Origin: a virus
IMG/VR virus record: IMGVR_UViG_3300009093_000035
Span: 184,580-248,579 of that record
DNA length: 64,000 nt
Reading direction: 5' to 3' (one strand)
Positions 29,889 to 38,395 of this stretch are shown here, piece by piece (positions within the stretch are counted from its first letter, which is position 1; every line of letters starts with the position of its first letter). Under the pieces are notes generated by a model. That model ran no database searches. It was not told the origin of the DNA and saw only the letters and a program-made list of their open reading frames with translations. A program made the position numbers and the translations under genes.

Positions 29889-30859
29889 GGCTTCGCTCCG
29901 GGCTTCGTGATCCACGGGTACATCTCTCTCCCGAGGTGGGCGAAGAGGGGCGTCAGAGGACCCAGGTCGGGGAAGGGGACTCCGGACGCTTCGGCGATCG
30001 CCGCTACTCGACACGCCGCCTGAAGGGTCAGGGTAGCCGGGAAGACGTTCACGGCGAAGGCCTCAGGGACGAGGGAGTAGGCGATGTCGACCCTCATGTG
30101 GGGTTCGGACTTCGGGTCGTTCAGTACTTCGACGGTCAGGGTCGAAGGGTCTGCGCCCTGGAGCTTCACGAGGCCGCGGTAGTAGAAGCTCGCCTCGGAG
30201 AATGGAGTGGGGTGGTAGTGACTTCGACGAAGGATCGGATTCACGAAGTCCGGTCCGAAGTAGAGGACCCGACTCTCCCCCGTCGCCATTCCCGCTTCGA
30301 GAACGTAGGCGAAGGGGATTCGCTCGTGGTGAGCGAAGAAGAGGTAGACGCCGATCGCTCCGAAGCGAGAGCCTCCGGATCGAACGGGCGAGATGACATG
30401 GACCCGGTCGAGGGCCGGGAACTTCATGTTCAGCGTCGTCGCCATGTCTGCGAGGTACTCGCGAGCGAGCGTCATCGAGTAGAGCTTGTGGTCTCCCGCG
30501 TACATCGTTCCGATCGGAGTCTCGATCGGGGAAGTCTCCCACCCGTCGAGAACCGAGACGCGAGCGAAGTAGAGCTGAACCGGGAAGCGAGACTCGATCG
30601 GGGAAGTTCGGTGGTGGGTTCCCGTTCCGACCCAGTAGTCCACGATCCGCGGATCCGCGCGCGGATCGCGCGGCGGAGGAGCCGGATCGGTCGCGTGGAA
30701 CGAATCGATCCCGTGGCCCTGGAAGAGCTGGGGGTGCTTCGCCGCCGCGTCCTGGAGACAACGGAGACTCGCCTCGACGGCCTCGGGGGTGATGATCACT
30801 TCAGGGTCCGGGAACGCGGTCCGAAGAAGCGAGGACACGGTCTGGTTGAGGTCAGTCAT
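29885..30859 (-). CDS. Unknown protein downstream of the GroEL-like gene
   Basis: A 324-residue protein (MTDLNQTVSSLLRTAFPDPE ...) with an AAGGTGAG ribosome site. Its ATG overlaps the GroEL-like stop as ATGA, so the two are made together. Segments such as GVYLFFAHHERIPFAYVLEAG suggest a globular alpha/beta protein. No family recognised. It might be a client of the chaperonin. Confidence 0.7.
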   Translation of the reverse strand: MTDLNQTVSSLLRTAFPDPEVIITPEAVEASLRCLQDAAAKHPQLFQGHGIDSFHATDPAPPPRDPRADPRIVDYWVGTGTHHRTSPIESRFPVQLYFARVSVLDGWETSPIETPIGTMYAGDHKLYSMTLAREYLADMATTLNMKFPALDRVHVISPVRSGGSRFGAIGVYLFFAHHERIPFAYVLEAGMATGESRVLYFGPDFVNPILRRSHYHPTPFSEASFYYRGLVKLQGADPSTLTVEVLNDPKSEPHMRVDIAYSLVPEAFAVNVFPATLTLQAACRVAAIAEASGVPFPDLGPLTPLFAHLGREMYPWITKPGAKP

Positions 30860-32424
30860 CGTCTCACCTTGGCGATAAGGACTCCACCGCAAAGTGCGAT
30901 CTGGCAAGCGACCGAAACCGCATTCCGAACTGACGATCGGACCACTTCTGTAGGGTCGACGATCTTCGGAGCTTTTCGGAGGTCCCTCCAGTTCTTCTTC
31001 ACGAGGTCGTACCCGAGCCAACCGGTGGTATCTTTCGAGAGACGAGCTTCAGCCTGACCTATCAGGACCGGGGCTTCTTCCCCCGCTCTCTTCGCGAGAG
31101 ACCCGAAAATCGAGCGAAGTCCGGACCTCAAGATCGAAGCTCCGACCGTCTCCGGGAGGTCGAAGGAAGCCGCGAAGTACGTCCGACCCGCCCCGGGGAC
31201 GATTCCACCTCGTAGGGCCGTCTCCGCAGCCCGTAGGGCATCCTCCACCCGAGACCGACGGTCCTGTGCCTCTTGCTTCGTAAGGCCGCCTACGCGAAGC
31301 GTAGCCAGGCCCCCGTCCAAGGTGCTCGCTCGTTCGGTGAGCTGGTCGCGTTCGAACGGGTACTCGGAGGATTCCGCCCGGGCTCGAAGGGAGGAGACTC
31401 GGCGATCGATCGCGGACAAGATCTCCTCGTCCATGTACGAGACGAGGAGGGTTCGGTCTTTCGAGATCGTAGCTCGTCGGGCGTACCCCAACCAGGAACC
31501 TTTGAACTGATCTGCGGGACGACCGGCGTCAGGATCTACAAGCGTCGAGTTCGTGACGGTCGTGAGATCCTCCAACCAGTCGAGAAGATCTCCAGGAGAC
31601 CCGCTGTAGTCCACCGCGACGCAAGAGAGGACCCCCTTCTTGTCGTTCACGAGGATCGTAGCGAGGGCCTCCCCGGAAACGCTCGGGGCGAAGATCAGAA
31701 GACCGCGTCCGGGCCATTGGGTGGCCGCCTCCATCGCAGCGGCTACGTCCTCGGACTTCCGAAGCGGCCGGCGGAAGACCGCGACGAGAGGCCCGTCCAT
31801 CTCTCGTTCGTTCGCTCCTTCCGGAGCCATCGCGTACGAGACCCAACCCGAACGAAGAAGGAGCCCCTCCTTCTGTTCGAGGACGATGCCGGTCCCCTCG
31901 TGGGCGGCGATCACAACGGAGCCTTGTTCCCCAACTCCTAGGACGGCTTCCACGACCTTCTCCGCTACGAGCGGGTCCTCGTGGGACGCCATGTGGGCGA
32001 TCCGCGAAAGACTTTCCTCGTCCGGGGGCGCCGAGAGCTTCGAGATCGAGGCGTCCGCGATTTCCGCGGCTGATCGGATCTCTTGAACCACTCGAACGGG
32101 ATCCCAATCTGGAGCTACGGCGAGCTTTCCGATCTCTCGAAGTAGAGCGCTCGTCAGAAGAACCGTCGTCGAAGTCCCGTCCCCTACTTCAGCCTCGGTC
32201 TTCAGGGCCGCCGTTCGAACCAACGTCGCCCCCAGACGTCGCTTCCCTCCGAGTTGGCTTTCTCGGGTGAGGGCGGCCCCGTCGGTCGTGACGAGAACGG
32301 ATCCGTTCTTCGCGACCATGACCTTCCCGCCCGCGGGCCCGTAGGTCTTCTCCACCACACGTGCGACTTCGTGGACCCCCTCGGAGAGCAGGACCCACAC
32401 CTTCCGTTGATCCAAGACCGGCAC
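30856..32424 (-). CDS. GroEL-like chaperonin
   Basis: A 522-residue group I chaperonin relative. Diagnostic pieces in order: KTYGPAGGKVMV, VTTDGAAL, VGDGTSTTVLLTSALLR (ATP-binding GDGT), EQKEGLLLRSGWVSY (apical region) and ALRGGIVPGAGRTYF. Bacterial GroEL is about 545 residues, so this is near full length. The divergence is large (VGDGTST for the usual GDGTTT). Phages that encode GroEL use it to fold their own proteins. No groES gene is seen nearby. The GTG at 32424 is the only start compatible with the family N-terminus; its ribosome site is weak. Confidence 0.88.
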   Translation of the reverse strand: MPVLDQRKVWVLLSEGVHEVARVVEKTYGPAGGKVMVAKNGSVLVTTDGAALTRESQLGGKRRLGATLVRTAALKTEAEVGDGTSTTVLLTSALLREIGKLAVAPDWDPVRVVQEIRSAAEIADASISKLSAPPDEESLSRIAHMASHEDPLVAEKVVEAVLGVGEQGSVVIAAHEGTGIVLEQKEGLLLRSGWVSYAMAPEGANEREMDGPLVAVFRRPLRKSEDVAAAMEAATQWPGRGLLIFAPSVSGEALATILVNDKKGVLSCVAVDYSGSPGDLLDWLEDLTTVTNSTLVDPDAGRPADQFKGSWLGYARRATISKDRTLLVSYMDEEILSAIDRRVSSLRARAESSEYPFERDQLTERASTLDGGLATLRVGGLTKQEAQDRRSRVEDALRAAETALRGGIVPGAGRTYFAASFDLPETVGASILRSGLRSIFGSLAKRAGEEAPVLIGQAEARLSKDTTGWLGYDLVKKNWRDLRKAPKIVDPTEVVRSSVRNAVSVACQIALCGGVLIAKVRR

Positions 32425-32451
32425 TGACGACTCTACGCGTAACGTCTGAAG

Positions 32452-33084
32452 ATGACGAAGAAGAACCAGTCCAAGAAGGCGGGGATCCGCGCGAAGAAAG
32501 CCGGAGAGAAAGCCAAGGCTCGCCAGACCGAGAAGATCCGAAAGGCGACCCTCTTCAAGAAGAAGCTCGCCACCTCTCTGGAGAACTTCTCCTCGAACCT
32601 CGGTCCGGGAGGATACGAGTACTGGCTCCTTCACGGAATGAACTTCATCCTGTCCTCCTACGAGGAAGGGATCTGGCAGCCGATCTTCCCCGAGGTCTAC
32701 GAAGGGAAGGCGATCACTCGAACTGATCTGTTCGCGCGGATCATGGACAAGCAGTTCGACGGGAAGGACCTCACCCCAGCCGGTTCGAAGGCCGTGATCT
32801 GGGCGTCGCTGAAGCCGAAGGAGATGTTCGCTCTCGTGACCCGAGCGCGTCAGTTCTCCTGGGCTGTGCAGAAGGATCCGCTCTCGCCTGGAGCCCCGGA
32901 GGTTTGGGGCTTCATCCACGAAGTGATGAACAAGTTCGTCGAGAAGCTCGACGACGACCAGAAGACCTCGGACGGGAAGATCAACCTACCGGCCGATCAG
33001 TACGGGAAGATCTTGCCCTCGGCCGTCGCCCAGACCGTCGCGATGCTCTCGGGAGTCGAGGACCCTTCGGTCCAGACCTCCTAA
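32452..33084 (+). CDS. Unknown protein with very basic N-terminus
   Basis: A 210-residue protein whose first 35 residues are mostly Lys and Arg (MTKKNQSKKAGIRAKKAGEK ...), followed by a globular part (GYEYWLLHGMNFILSSYEEG ... PEVWGFIHEVMNKFVEKL). It could bind nucleic acid. Divergent from the GroEL-like gene by 27 bases and converging on the Dps-like gene, with a four-base overlap. Confidence 0.7.
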   Translation: MTKKNQSKKAGIRAKKAGEKAKARQTEKIRKATLFKKKLATSLENFSSNLGPGGYEYWLLHGMNFILSSYEEGIWQPIFPEVYEGKAITRTDLFARIMDKQFDGKDLTPAGSKAVIWASLKPKEMFALVTRARQFSWAVQKDPLSPGAPEVWGFIHEVMNKFVEKLDDDQKTSDGKINLPADQYGKILPSAVAQTVAMLSGVEDPSVQTS

Positions 33085-33887
33085 GCGCTGAGGTGGTCGA
33101 CCGCGTCCGCGAGTAGCTTCTTCGAGACCGACTCGTAGTCCTTCCCGCGGAAGGTCGAGATCATGCCGTAGGGGGCGTCTCCCTGTACGTATCCGGAGGC
33201 CTCGGCGCCTTCCTTCACGCTGATTGATACGGCGATTCGAACGGGGTTCGTTCCCATCGCGACCTCGACGAGCGTGTAGAGGGAGTAGTCCCACCCGGGG
33301 ACAGATCCCGGAACCGACTTCACGAGCGTCACTGACGCCGGCTTCGGCTTGATCTTCTTCAGCCCGGACACCCAAGCGGTTCCGGCTTTCTTCGCCGCCT
33401 TCTTCAGATCGTCGTAGGTGAGCGAAGCGACACGACCCGGACGAAGCCTCTGGCGAAGGAGGTACTGGTGGGTCTCGTGGGTGTTGGCGATCGACATGAT
33501 GTAGTCGTCGAGCCCGAGGGTCATCTCGTCCATGCCCTTCAGCGTCTCGTAGACCTTCTTCGCCGCGTTCTGGAAGTGGGTCTCCATGAGGAGGGCGCGC
33601 TTGTAGACGTCGGTCGTTTCGTCATAGAGCGCGAGGAAGTCCTCGGAGAACTCCATGCTCGGGAGAGCGGAGACGGCTTCCGCTCCGTAGTACGAGACGA
33701 TCTTCTCCGCGAGCGCGTCGATCTCATCCGTGATCGCGGTGTAGAGACGCTCGAAGAGGAGGTGGTCCCCGTAAGAGGTATCGCCTCGAACCTGCCAGTG
33801 AGAGGTCCAGTGGCTCCAGTGAAGAGCGCGGAGGATCCCCAACAGCTGTTTAAGGAGGACCTTGTTGTCGGGGTTGGCGGGTTCCAT
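33081..33887 (-). CDS. Dps/ferritin-like protein with C-terminal extension
   Basis: A 268-residue protein. Residues 9-55 read LLGILRALHWSHWTSHWQVRG followed by HLLFERLYTAITDEIDALAEKI, closely matching the first two helices of Dps, including the His that bind iron at the subunit interface (HW...HW). About 150 residues form the ferritin-like part, and the last 110 (LTYDDLKKAAKKAGTAW ...) are an extension not found in ordinary Dps. Dps proteins store iron and shield DNA from oxidants. Confidence 0.65.
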   Translation of the reverse strand: MEPANPDNKVLLKQLLGILRALHWSHWTSHWQVRGDTSYGDHLLFERLYTAITDEIDALAEKIVSYYGAEAVSALPSMEFSEDFLALYDETTDVYKRALLMETHFQNAAKKVYETLKGMDEMTLGLDDYIMSIANTHETHQYLLRQRLRPGRVASLTYDDLKKAAKKAGTAWVSGLKKIKPKPASVTLVKSVPGSVPGWDYSLYTLVEVAMGTNPVRIAVSISVKEGAEASGYVQGDAPYGMISTFRGKDYESVSKKLLADAVDHLSA

Positions 33888-33911
33888 CGTCTCCCCGTCT
33901 CTATAGCCGCG

Positions 33912-34295
33912 CTACCCGGGCTTTCGATACGAAGTCCGAGACTCGTCCTCGACACCGCGCCAGGGCTCGGCTTCTAGGAGGTTCCCCTCCAGATCGAAGA
34001 CGCCCCATTGGTTGTAGCGCCTTCCGTGAAGGAAGAGCGTCCAGACGGGTCCGAAGGGAAGGCTCACTCGATGGGGGACGTCCCCTTTCAGAAGGTTCAG
34101 CCCTACCTTCCATCGCGGGGCCTTTCCGACTTTCGTCTCCTGGTAAGCCCCGAAGATCAGACTCACCCCGTCCCACGGGTGGGAGTGTAGTGTGTCTTCA
34201 GGATCGGCCTTCTTGATACGGTGAAGAAAGAGACCGAACCCTCTGAAGGAGAGGAGGTAGTACCGGTCCAGAGACTCTCTACGCGAGACCCTCAT
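33912..34295 (-). CDS. Cupin-like protein, copy 1
   Basis: A 127-residue protein with LHSHPWDGVSLIFGAYQE and HRVSLPFGPVWTLFLHGRR. These match LHSHPWKWALSIVLKGGYIE and HRVDLLEGEAWTLFIAG in the gene at 34936-35376, so the two are paralogs. The spaced HSH and HRV histidines and beta-rich pattern suggest a small cupin barrel that holds a metal. Its ATG overlaps the SET-domain gene's stop (ATGA). Substrate unknown. Confidence 0.65.
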   Translation of the reverse strand: MRVSRRESLDRYYLLSFRGFGLFLHRIKKADPEDTLHSHPWDGVSLIFGAYQETKVGKAPRWKVGLNLLKGDVPHRVSLPFGPVWTLFLHGRRYNQWGVFDLEGNLLEAEPWRGVEDESRTSYRKPG

Positions 34296-34783
34296 ACCTT
34301 CCGGATGACAGCCTTCTTGTAGTTCCAGGTCAGCTCTTCGTTCGCGCGGATATCCCGAAGCGCTCGGAACTCGATCGCGGAGATCCCCCTTCGAAGGACA
34401 CACTCAGTGTTCGGCGCGCGCTTCGTAGACTCCAACGAGTCCATGTTGTAGAGGAGCCCGTCCCCCGAGATGATTGCCCTCATTCCGTTGACCCACGGGA
34501 AGAGGTAGCGATTGATCGTGGGGATCGTGAGGGTCGCCTTCGACTCGTCGGGAGGGATCGGCATCACCCAGCACCGCTCGACGGTCTCCCCCTTGAGAAT
34601 GTCTCGGATGGCGAAGACCCCCCGCCCTCGGTTGTCGCTCACCCACCTAGGTTCCGTGGGCCACCCTTCCGGAGGACGCGGCGGAGTCTTCTTGAGACAT
34701 GACTTGCACACGAAGGGAGCGTTCTGCTCCGAGACGTTCTTCGGATCCTTGTAGATCAGACCGCAGTCGGGGCAGGCTCTCAC
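34292..34783 (-). CDS. SET-domain protein with N-terminal zinc ribbon
   Basis: A 163-residue protein. Residues 4-31 contain CPDCG and CKSC, a zinc ribbon. The rest follows the SET lysine-methyltransferase pattern: GRGVFAIRDILKGETVE at the start, LLYNMDSLESTKRAPNTECV in place of the NHSCxPN pseudoknot strand, and EFRALRDIRANEELTWNYKK (the ELTWNY motif) at the end. The GTG at 34783 has AAGG seven bases upstream. The asparagine-histidine pair is altered (NMDS), so activity is uncertain. Known SET enzymes methylate lysines on proteins. Confidence 0.75.
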   Translation of the reverse strand: MRACPDCGLIYKDPKNVSEQNAPFVCKSCLKKTPPRPPEGWPTEPRWVSDNRGRGVFAIRDILKGETVERCWVMPIPPDESKATLTIPTINRYLFPWVNGMRAIISGDGLLYNMDSLESTKRAPNTECVLRRGISAIEFRALRDIRANEELTWNYKKAVIRKV

Positions 34784-34935
34784 TGGTCGCCTTCTTCCAT
34801 CGGAGGTGCCGTCACCTCATGAAGCCAATCCCCGGCTCGTTCCGCTCCCAAAGCCCAAAGCACTCCGCACACAGGATGTACGAAGACATTGTGGAGGAAG
34901 AACACGAAGCGCGAACGGCGGGTCACGGCTCTTGA

Positions 34936-35376
34936 CTATACCGGGAGGCCCTTCCGAGCGACGAAGGCTCTCCATGGCGTGTAGGTTCGGGTCTTCGGGT
35001 CCAGAAAGAACCAACTGTTCGTCTCAGGACCCGCAATGAACAACGTCCACGCCTCTCCTTCGAGGAGGTCAACTCGGTGATAGTCGATGTCGCGGATGAA
35101 GTTGAACGACCCCGGGCGCAGGGTCCGCGTCACGAGAGTCGAAGTGGAGTCGGTCTCAGGCTTCTCGCGGAACTCGATGTAGCCGCCCTTCAGCACGATC
35201 GAGAGCGCCCACTTCCAGGGATGGGAGTGGAGTTCCTCGTCCTCGTCGGAGCGGTGGAACTGGTGGATGTAGATCCGAACGAACTTCTTCCCCAGATTGA
35301 GGAGTCGGTACTTCGTGAGGTAGGGGCCGTCGAGACCGGAGATCGTTCGGTGGAAGAGGAAGTCGAGAAGTCTCAC
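34936..35376 (-). CDS. Cupin-like protein, copy 2
   Basis: A 146-residue paralog of the protein at 33912-34295, with the same HSHPW and HRV motifs and a longer N-terminus (MRLLDFLFHRTISGLDGPYL). Its stop-start overlap with the next gene (35373) places it in one operon with the zinc-knuckle and GNAT genes. Confidence 0.65.
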   Translation of the reverse strand: MRLLDFLFHRTISGLDGPYLTKYRLLNLGKKFVRIYIHQFHRSDEDEELHSHPWKWALSIVLKGGYIEFREKPETDSTSTLVTRTLRPGSFNFIRDIDYHRVDLLEGEAWTLFIAGPETNSWFFLDPKTRTYTPWRAFVARKGLPV

Positions 35377-35591
35377 GGGCCCTCCGGAGGATACTCGGCG
35401 AGGCCTGCCCTCACAGCCACCTCGGCTACAGCCTCATCCATGAACGTCTCGATCGTGTGAGTCGCGTCCCCGTCCGAAACCCGGACGAGAAGACCGCAAG
35501 TATCACAGACCCCGGAGAAGTTCGGGGGGATGGTCACGGAGGCCGCGGTTCCCGATACAGAACCCGTACAACGAAGACGGACGGCTACCAT
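35373..35591 (-). CDS. Small protein with CxxC
   Basis: A 72-residue protein (MVAVRLRCTGSVSGTAASVT ...) with GVCDTCGLLVRV, a likely half zinc knuckle. The ATG lies inside the last codons of the gene at 35585-35926 (ATATGGTAG), giving tight coupling. Confidence 0.6.
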   Translation of the reverse strand: MVAVRLRCTGSVSGTAASVTIPPNFSGVCDTCGLLVRVSDGDATHTIETFMDEAVAEVAVRAGLAEYPPEGP

Positions 35592-35926
35592 ATCGATTCC
35601 ACTTGTCCCTTCAGGACGGTTCGATACTGGTTGAGCTTCCACTCGAAGTCGGCTCGGAATTCGGCGATCTCCTCGCTGACCGTCTTCCCCTCTCGGATCT
35701 CCCCGAAGTCTCGAAGGGCGTGCCACCACGTATGGCGGTACCCGCCCCAGGGGTACTTCTGGGCTTCCTCCATACAAAGGAAGTACCAGTTGCCGTTCTC
35801 GTCGGTTCCGCGGGGAACGAAGAGGAACATGAAGAAGAGAGCCAGCTCACAACCGATACGAACACGCTCCTCGGTCAGAGGTTCGGTTCCGTTCAGGTAG
35901 AGGCGGCGTCGGCGGGCTTCACCCAT
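35585..35926 (-). CDS. Unknown protein
   Basis: A 113-residue protein (MGEARRRRLYLNGTEP ... GRHTWWHALRDFG-like segment YRHTWWHALRDFGEIREGK). Aromatic-rich, no catalytic motif seen. It overlaps the GNAT gene's end by 34 bases. Confidence 0.6.
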   Translation of the reverse strand: MGEARRRRLYLNGTEPLTEERVRIGCELALFFMFLFVPRGTDENGNWYFLCMEEAQKYPWGGYRHTWWHALRDFGEIREGKTVSEEIAEFRADFEWKLNQYRTVLKGQVESIW

Positions 35927-36249
35927 TCGTACAATCCTTCGGTCTCTGTTACGGCGAACCCGTTCTTGACGTAGAACCGGGCTTGGGATTCTGGGTCTTC
36001 GTCGTATCCCCCCGGAGTCACTAGGACGCGTCGGGCTCCCTGATCCGCCGCTACCTTCAGCGCTGCCTGAAGAAGTCGGGAGCCCAGCCCCTGGCTCCTC
36101 GTATTGGGTCCCTGGACCAGAGCGCGATTCACCCACCACACTCCCGGCTCGTGGGTTGAAAGGTCGACGGTTCCTCGGCGAAGAAGATTGCTGGGATCTC
36201 TCCAAGAGACCGTGATGCACCCGAAGGAGGCTTGAATCGAGAGGTCCAA
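35893..36249 (-). CDS. GNAT-family acetyltransferase
   Basis: A 118-residue protein with NTRSQGLGSRLLQAALKVA, the acetyl-CoA-binding motif A (Q/RxxGxG/A) of GNAT enzymes, then RRVLVTPGG and RFYVKNGFAVTE near the C-terminus. The family transfers acetyl groups to amines on proteins, antibiotics or small molecules; the target here is unknown. Shorter than usual (about 140-160). Confidence 0.75.
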   Translation of the reverse strand: MDLSIQASFGCITVSWRDPSNLLRRGTVDLSTHEPGVWWVNRALVQGPNTRSQGLGSRLLQAALKVAADQGARRVLVTPGGYDEDPESQARFYVKNGFAVTETEGLYEWVKPADAAST

Positions 36250-36252
36250 AGA

Positions 36253-36537
36253 TCAGCGCTTCCCGAGTTCTTCGGTGAGCCGCTCGACCTCGGAGATCAG
36301 CCAGGCGAGATCTTGGGGGGCGTTCGCGATCAGGTCCGCGTTCGCCCTCACCGGCAAGCAACACGTCCACACCGTGGCGATCTCCTCGGAGTTCGACGGA
36401 CTTCGGATCGTGAGTGGAGGAGTCCCGTCTGGATGATTCTTCTGCCCCATGCGGAGATAGAAAGGAGTAGGTCCTGCCCACCAAGGCTGAGGGGTAGCGG
36501 CCTTCAATCGAGACTTGATCTCGTCGATTCTACTCAT
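36253..36537 (-). CDS. Ea22-like phage protein
   Basis: A 94-residue protein (MSRIDEIKSRLKAATPQPWW ...) with ANADLIANAPQDLAWLISEVE near the end. The RxxATPxPW start and NAxxIAxAPxDLxxLxxEVExL end are typical of a widespread small phage protein family (Ea22/ead-like) of unknown function. Confidence 0.7.
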   Translation of the reverse strand: MSRIDEIKSRLKAATPQPWWAGPTPFYLRMGQKNHPDGTPPLTIRSPSNSEEIATVWTCCLPVRANADLIANAPQDLAWLISEVERLTEELGKR

Positions 36538-36872
36538 TGAGAGCTTACGCCTTGGCGGAGCTTCGCTTGAAGCTCGCGGTACCGGAGAAGCCCCACCACA
36601 TCGACCGGGCCAATACGACCCTCCAAGCACGAGGCGGAGAACTCGGGGATCGTGTAGGGGAGGTAGAGCTGGTCCCACTTCGGATCACGGGTTTCCACAT
36701 TCACCGCGATCAAGGCGTAGCCTTCCCCGTCCTGGGTCTCTACCTCGACCGCCGAAGCTCCCTTCCGAAGAGCCGCGTCGCAAGCGTCTCGAAGAGCTAC
36801 CAGCCCCTCGGCGTCGGCCACGATGTAGGCGTCATCGTGATGGGCCCCTTGGGCGTAGAGGTGGATCTTCAT
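36534..36872 (-). CDS. Unknown phage protein
   Basis: A 112-residue protein (MKIHLYAQGAHHDDAYIVAD then EGLVALRDACDAAL). Its stop overlaps the start of the Ea22-like gene. The pattern of a metabolite-binding or regulatory alpha/beta protein is suggested only by composition. Confidence 0.6.
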   Translation of the reverse strand: MKIHLYAQGAHHDDAYIVADAEGLVALRDACDAALRKGASAVEVETQDGEGYALIAVNVETRDPKWDQLYLPYTIPEFSASCLEGRIGPVDVVGLLRYRELQAKLRQGVSSQ

Positions 36873-36890
36873 CCGAAACCGTACCGGGGT

Positions 36891-37277
36891 TCACTCCCCG
36901 AGGTCGATCACGGTGGTTTGGGTCTGGACCCCGAAGACGTTGACGAGCCAGTTCACGGTGACCCCGTCCGCTCCCGTCACGATCACGAGAAGGTTCCCCT
37001 CCCCATCGAAGTCGAAGGAGACGTCCCAGAGGGAGGCCGCCGTGTTCTTCATCGGGGCGTAGACGTCGATCGACGAGATCAGGTCAGGCAGCCCATCCGA
37101 CTCGCGACGAAGAAACACGCGCTTCTGAACGTGGTAGGCACCGTTGTTCGAGGAAGACCCCGCGACCACTTCCACGTCGAACGCGGTGACCGTGGAGTGA
37201 TCCACGGTATCCCGGGTCGCCATCGTAGGCACGCTGTCCGTAGTGACCACCGTCGGAGATCGAGCGTCTACACCCAT
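36891..37277 (-). CDS. Beta-rich protein, relative of the protein at 6368-6772
   Basis: A 128-residue protein starting MGVDARSPTVVTTDSVPT. The C-terminal half (WDVSFDFDGEGNLLVIVTG then VTVNWLVNVFGV) has the VTGxxxxTVNW pattern seen in C-terminal domains of phage tail proteins. ATG at 37277 is preferred because AGGAGG lies nine bases upstream. A virion or receptor-binding role is inference. Confidence 0.65.
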   Translation of the reverse strand: MGVDARSPTVVTTDSVPTMATRDTVDHSTVTAFDVEVVAGSSSNNGAYHVQKRVFLRRESDGLPDLISSIDVYAPMKNTAASLWDVSFDFDGEGNLLVIVTGADGVTVNWLVNVFGVQTQTTVIDLGE

Positions 37278-37294
37278 GATGAGAACCCTCCTGA

Positions 37295-38287
37295 TCACCC
37301 ATTACTCCTTCGCCAGAAGGACTCTTGGACTTGGACGCAGAGATCGTTGATCTTGGCGTAGTTCGGATCCTTCGGGAGCGGAGCCGTAACCTTCTTGGCT
37401 TCGGCCTGAAGCTTCGTCGCCTGTTCCATGAGGTGATCGTAGGACCACTCGCCCCGGCGGATCGCGAGAAGCTCCTCCGCGTCGTCGCGATAGACGAGCA
37501 CCCCCTTCCCGGAGCAGATCTCCAGGCACATTCTCATGAGACGAACGAGGTGCATCGCGTGCTTCGTGTCGTAGCCGTACTTCGCTTCGAGCGCGGCACG
37601 CTTCTCGTTCCGATTCTTCTGCCAGTCCAGGAACTGGTTCCAGTGCTTCAGATCGGTGCGGTAGCGCTTCTCCGCCGCGAGAAGCTCCATGACGTTCGGG
37701 TCGACCTCGATCTCCCCTCCGCTCTCTCGGGTCTTCTCGATCGTGGCCTCGTAGGCTCCGATCATCTCGGGGGAGATCTTCACCTTCTCCAGTCCGTAGT
37801 CCTTCCGGTCGGGCTGAACCTTCGGCGGGTTGAGGAGCCACTTGCGGTGGGTCTCGATCCGTCCGAGCTGGGAGTAGGCGTACCCCGAGAACGTCGCGCG
37901 GATCGCCTGGGAGAGGAAGATCTCCCGAGCCTCCCGGAGCATCCCTCCCTCCTCCGACATGAAGAGGACGTCCGCGTCCCGGACGAAGAGGACCTCGATG
38001 ATGTTGGGGTTGCAAGCCGCCGCGAGGAGGCAGAACTTCCGGACGTCGAAGAGGACGCGATCGATCACATCCTCAGGCTTCGTTCCTGGAGGTGCGTCCT
38101 CGGGCTTGATCTCGAACTGTTCGAACTCGTAGGCGAATCCGAGGACGATCTCCTTCGGAGCCACCACGATCCCCTTCGTGTCGACGTCCGAGTCCGGAAG
38201 GTTCGTCCCGTAGGCGTGACTTCCGTGGTTCGCGAGGAAGATCGTGTGGGCCGCGTAGTTGAAGGGAGGATGGAGGTTCTTGGACAT
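37295..38287 (-). CDS. RlaP-like nucleotidyltransferase
   Basis: A 330-residue protein with GSHAYGTNLPDSDVDTKGIV at residues about 22-42, the GS-x(n)-DxD signature of polymerase-beta-type nucleotidyltransferases. The following VLFDVRKFCLLAAACNPNIIE matches the RlaP (predicted RNA-repair nucleotidyltransferase) branch. The reaction is unproven for the family. It has the recurrent promoter motif nine bases before its ATG. With Cca, Thg1-like and the protein at 62733 it gives the virus four nucleotide-transferring enzymes. Confidence 0.8.
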   Translation of the reverse strand: MSKNLHPPFNYAAHTIFLANHGSHAYGTNLPDSDVDTKGIVVAPKEIVLGFAYEFEQFEIKPEDAPPGTKPEDVIDRVLFDVRKFCLLAAACNPNIIEVLFVRDADVLFMSEEGGMLREAREIFLSQAIRATFSGYAYSQLGRIETHRKWLLNPPKVQPDRKDYGLEKVKISPEMIGAYEATIEKTRESGGEIEVDPNVMELLAAEKRYRTDLKHWNQFLDWQKNRNEKRAALEAKYGYDTKHAMHLVRLMRMCLEICSGKGVLVYRDDAEELLAIRRGEWSYDHLMEQATKLQAEAKKVTAPLPKDPNYAKINDLCVQVQESFWRRSNG

Positions 38288-38296
38288 AGCCGACCT

Positions 38297-38324
38297 GTAA
38301 CGAAGGAGAGACGGGTACTTACAC
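38297..38324 (-). promoter_or_regulatory. Promoter-like motif before RlaP-like gene
   Basis: GTGTA, 13 bases, CCTTCGTTAC; ends nine bases before the start at 38287. Confidence 0.65.
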
Positions 38325-38395
38325 CTCGGAAAGGCGAACGCCTTCGCCGGTGGTTGGCCGGGAAGGCGTTCGGGGAACTTCGAGGTCTGGAGGAA

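Noticed and set aside
34828-34905. 25-residue minus-strand ORF (MSSYILCAECFGLWERNEPG ...)
   Set aside because: Has a CAEC knuckle but no ribosome site; too short to support.
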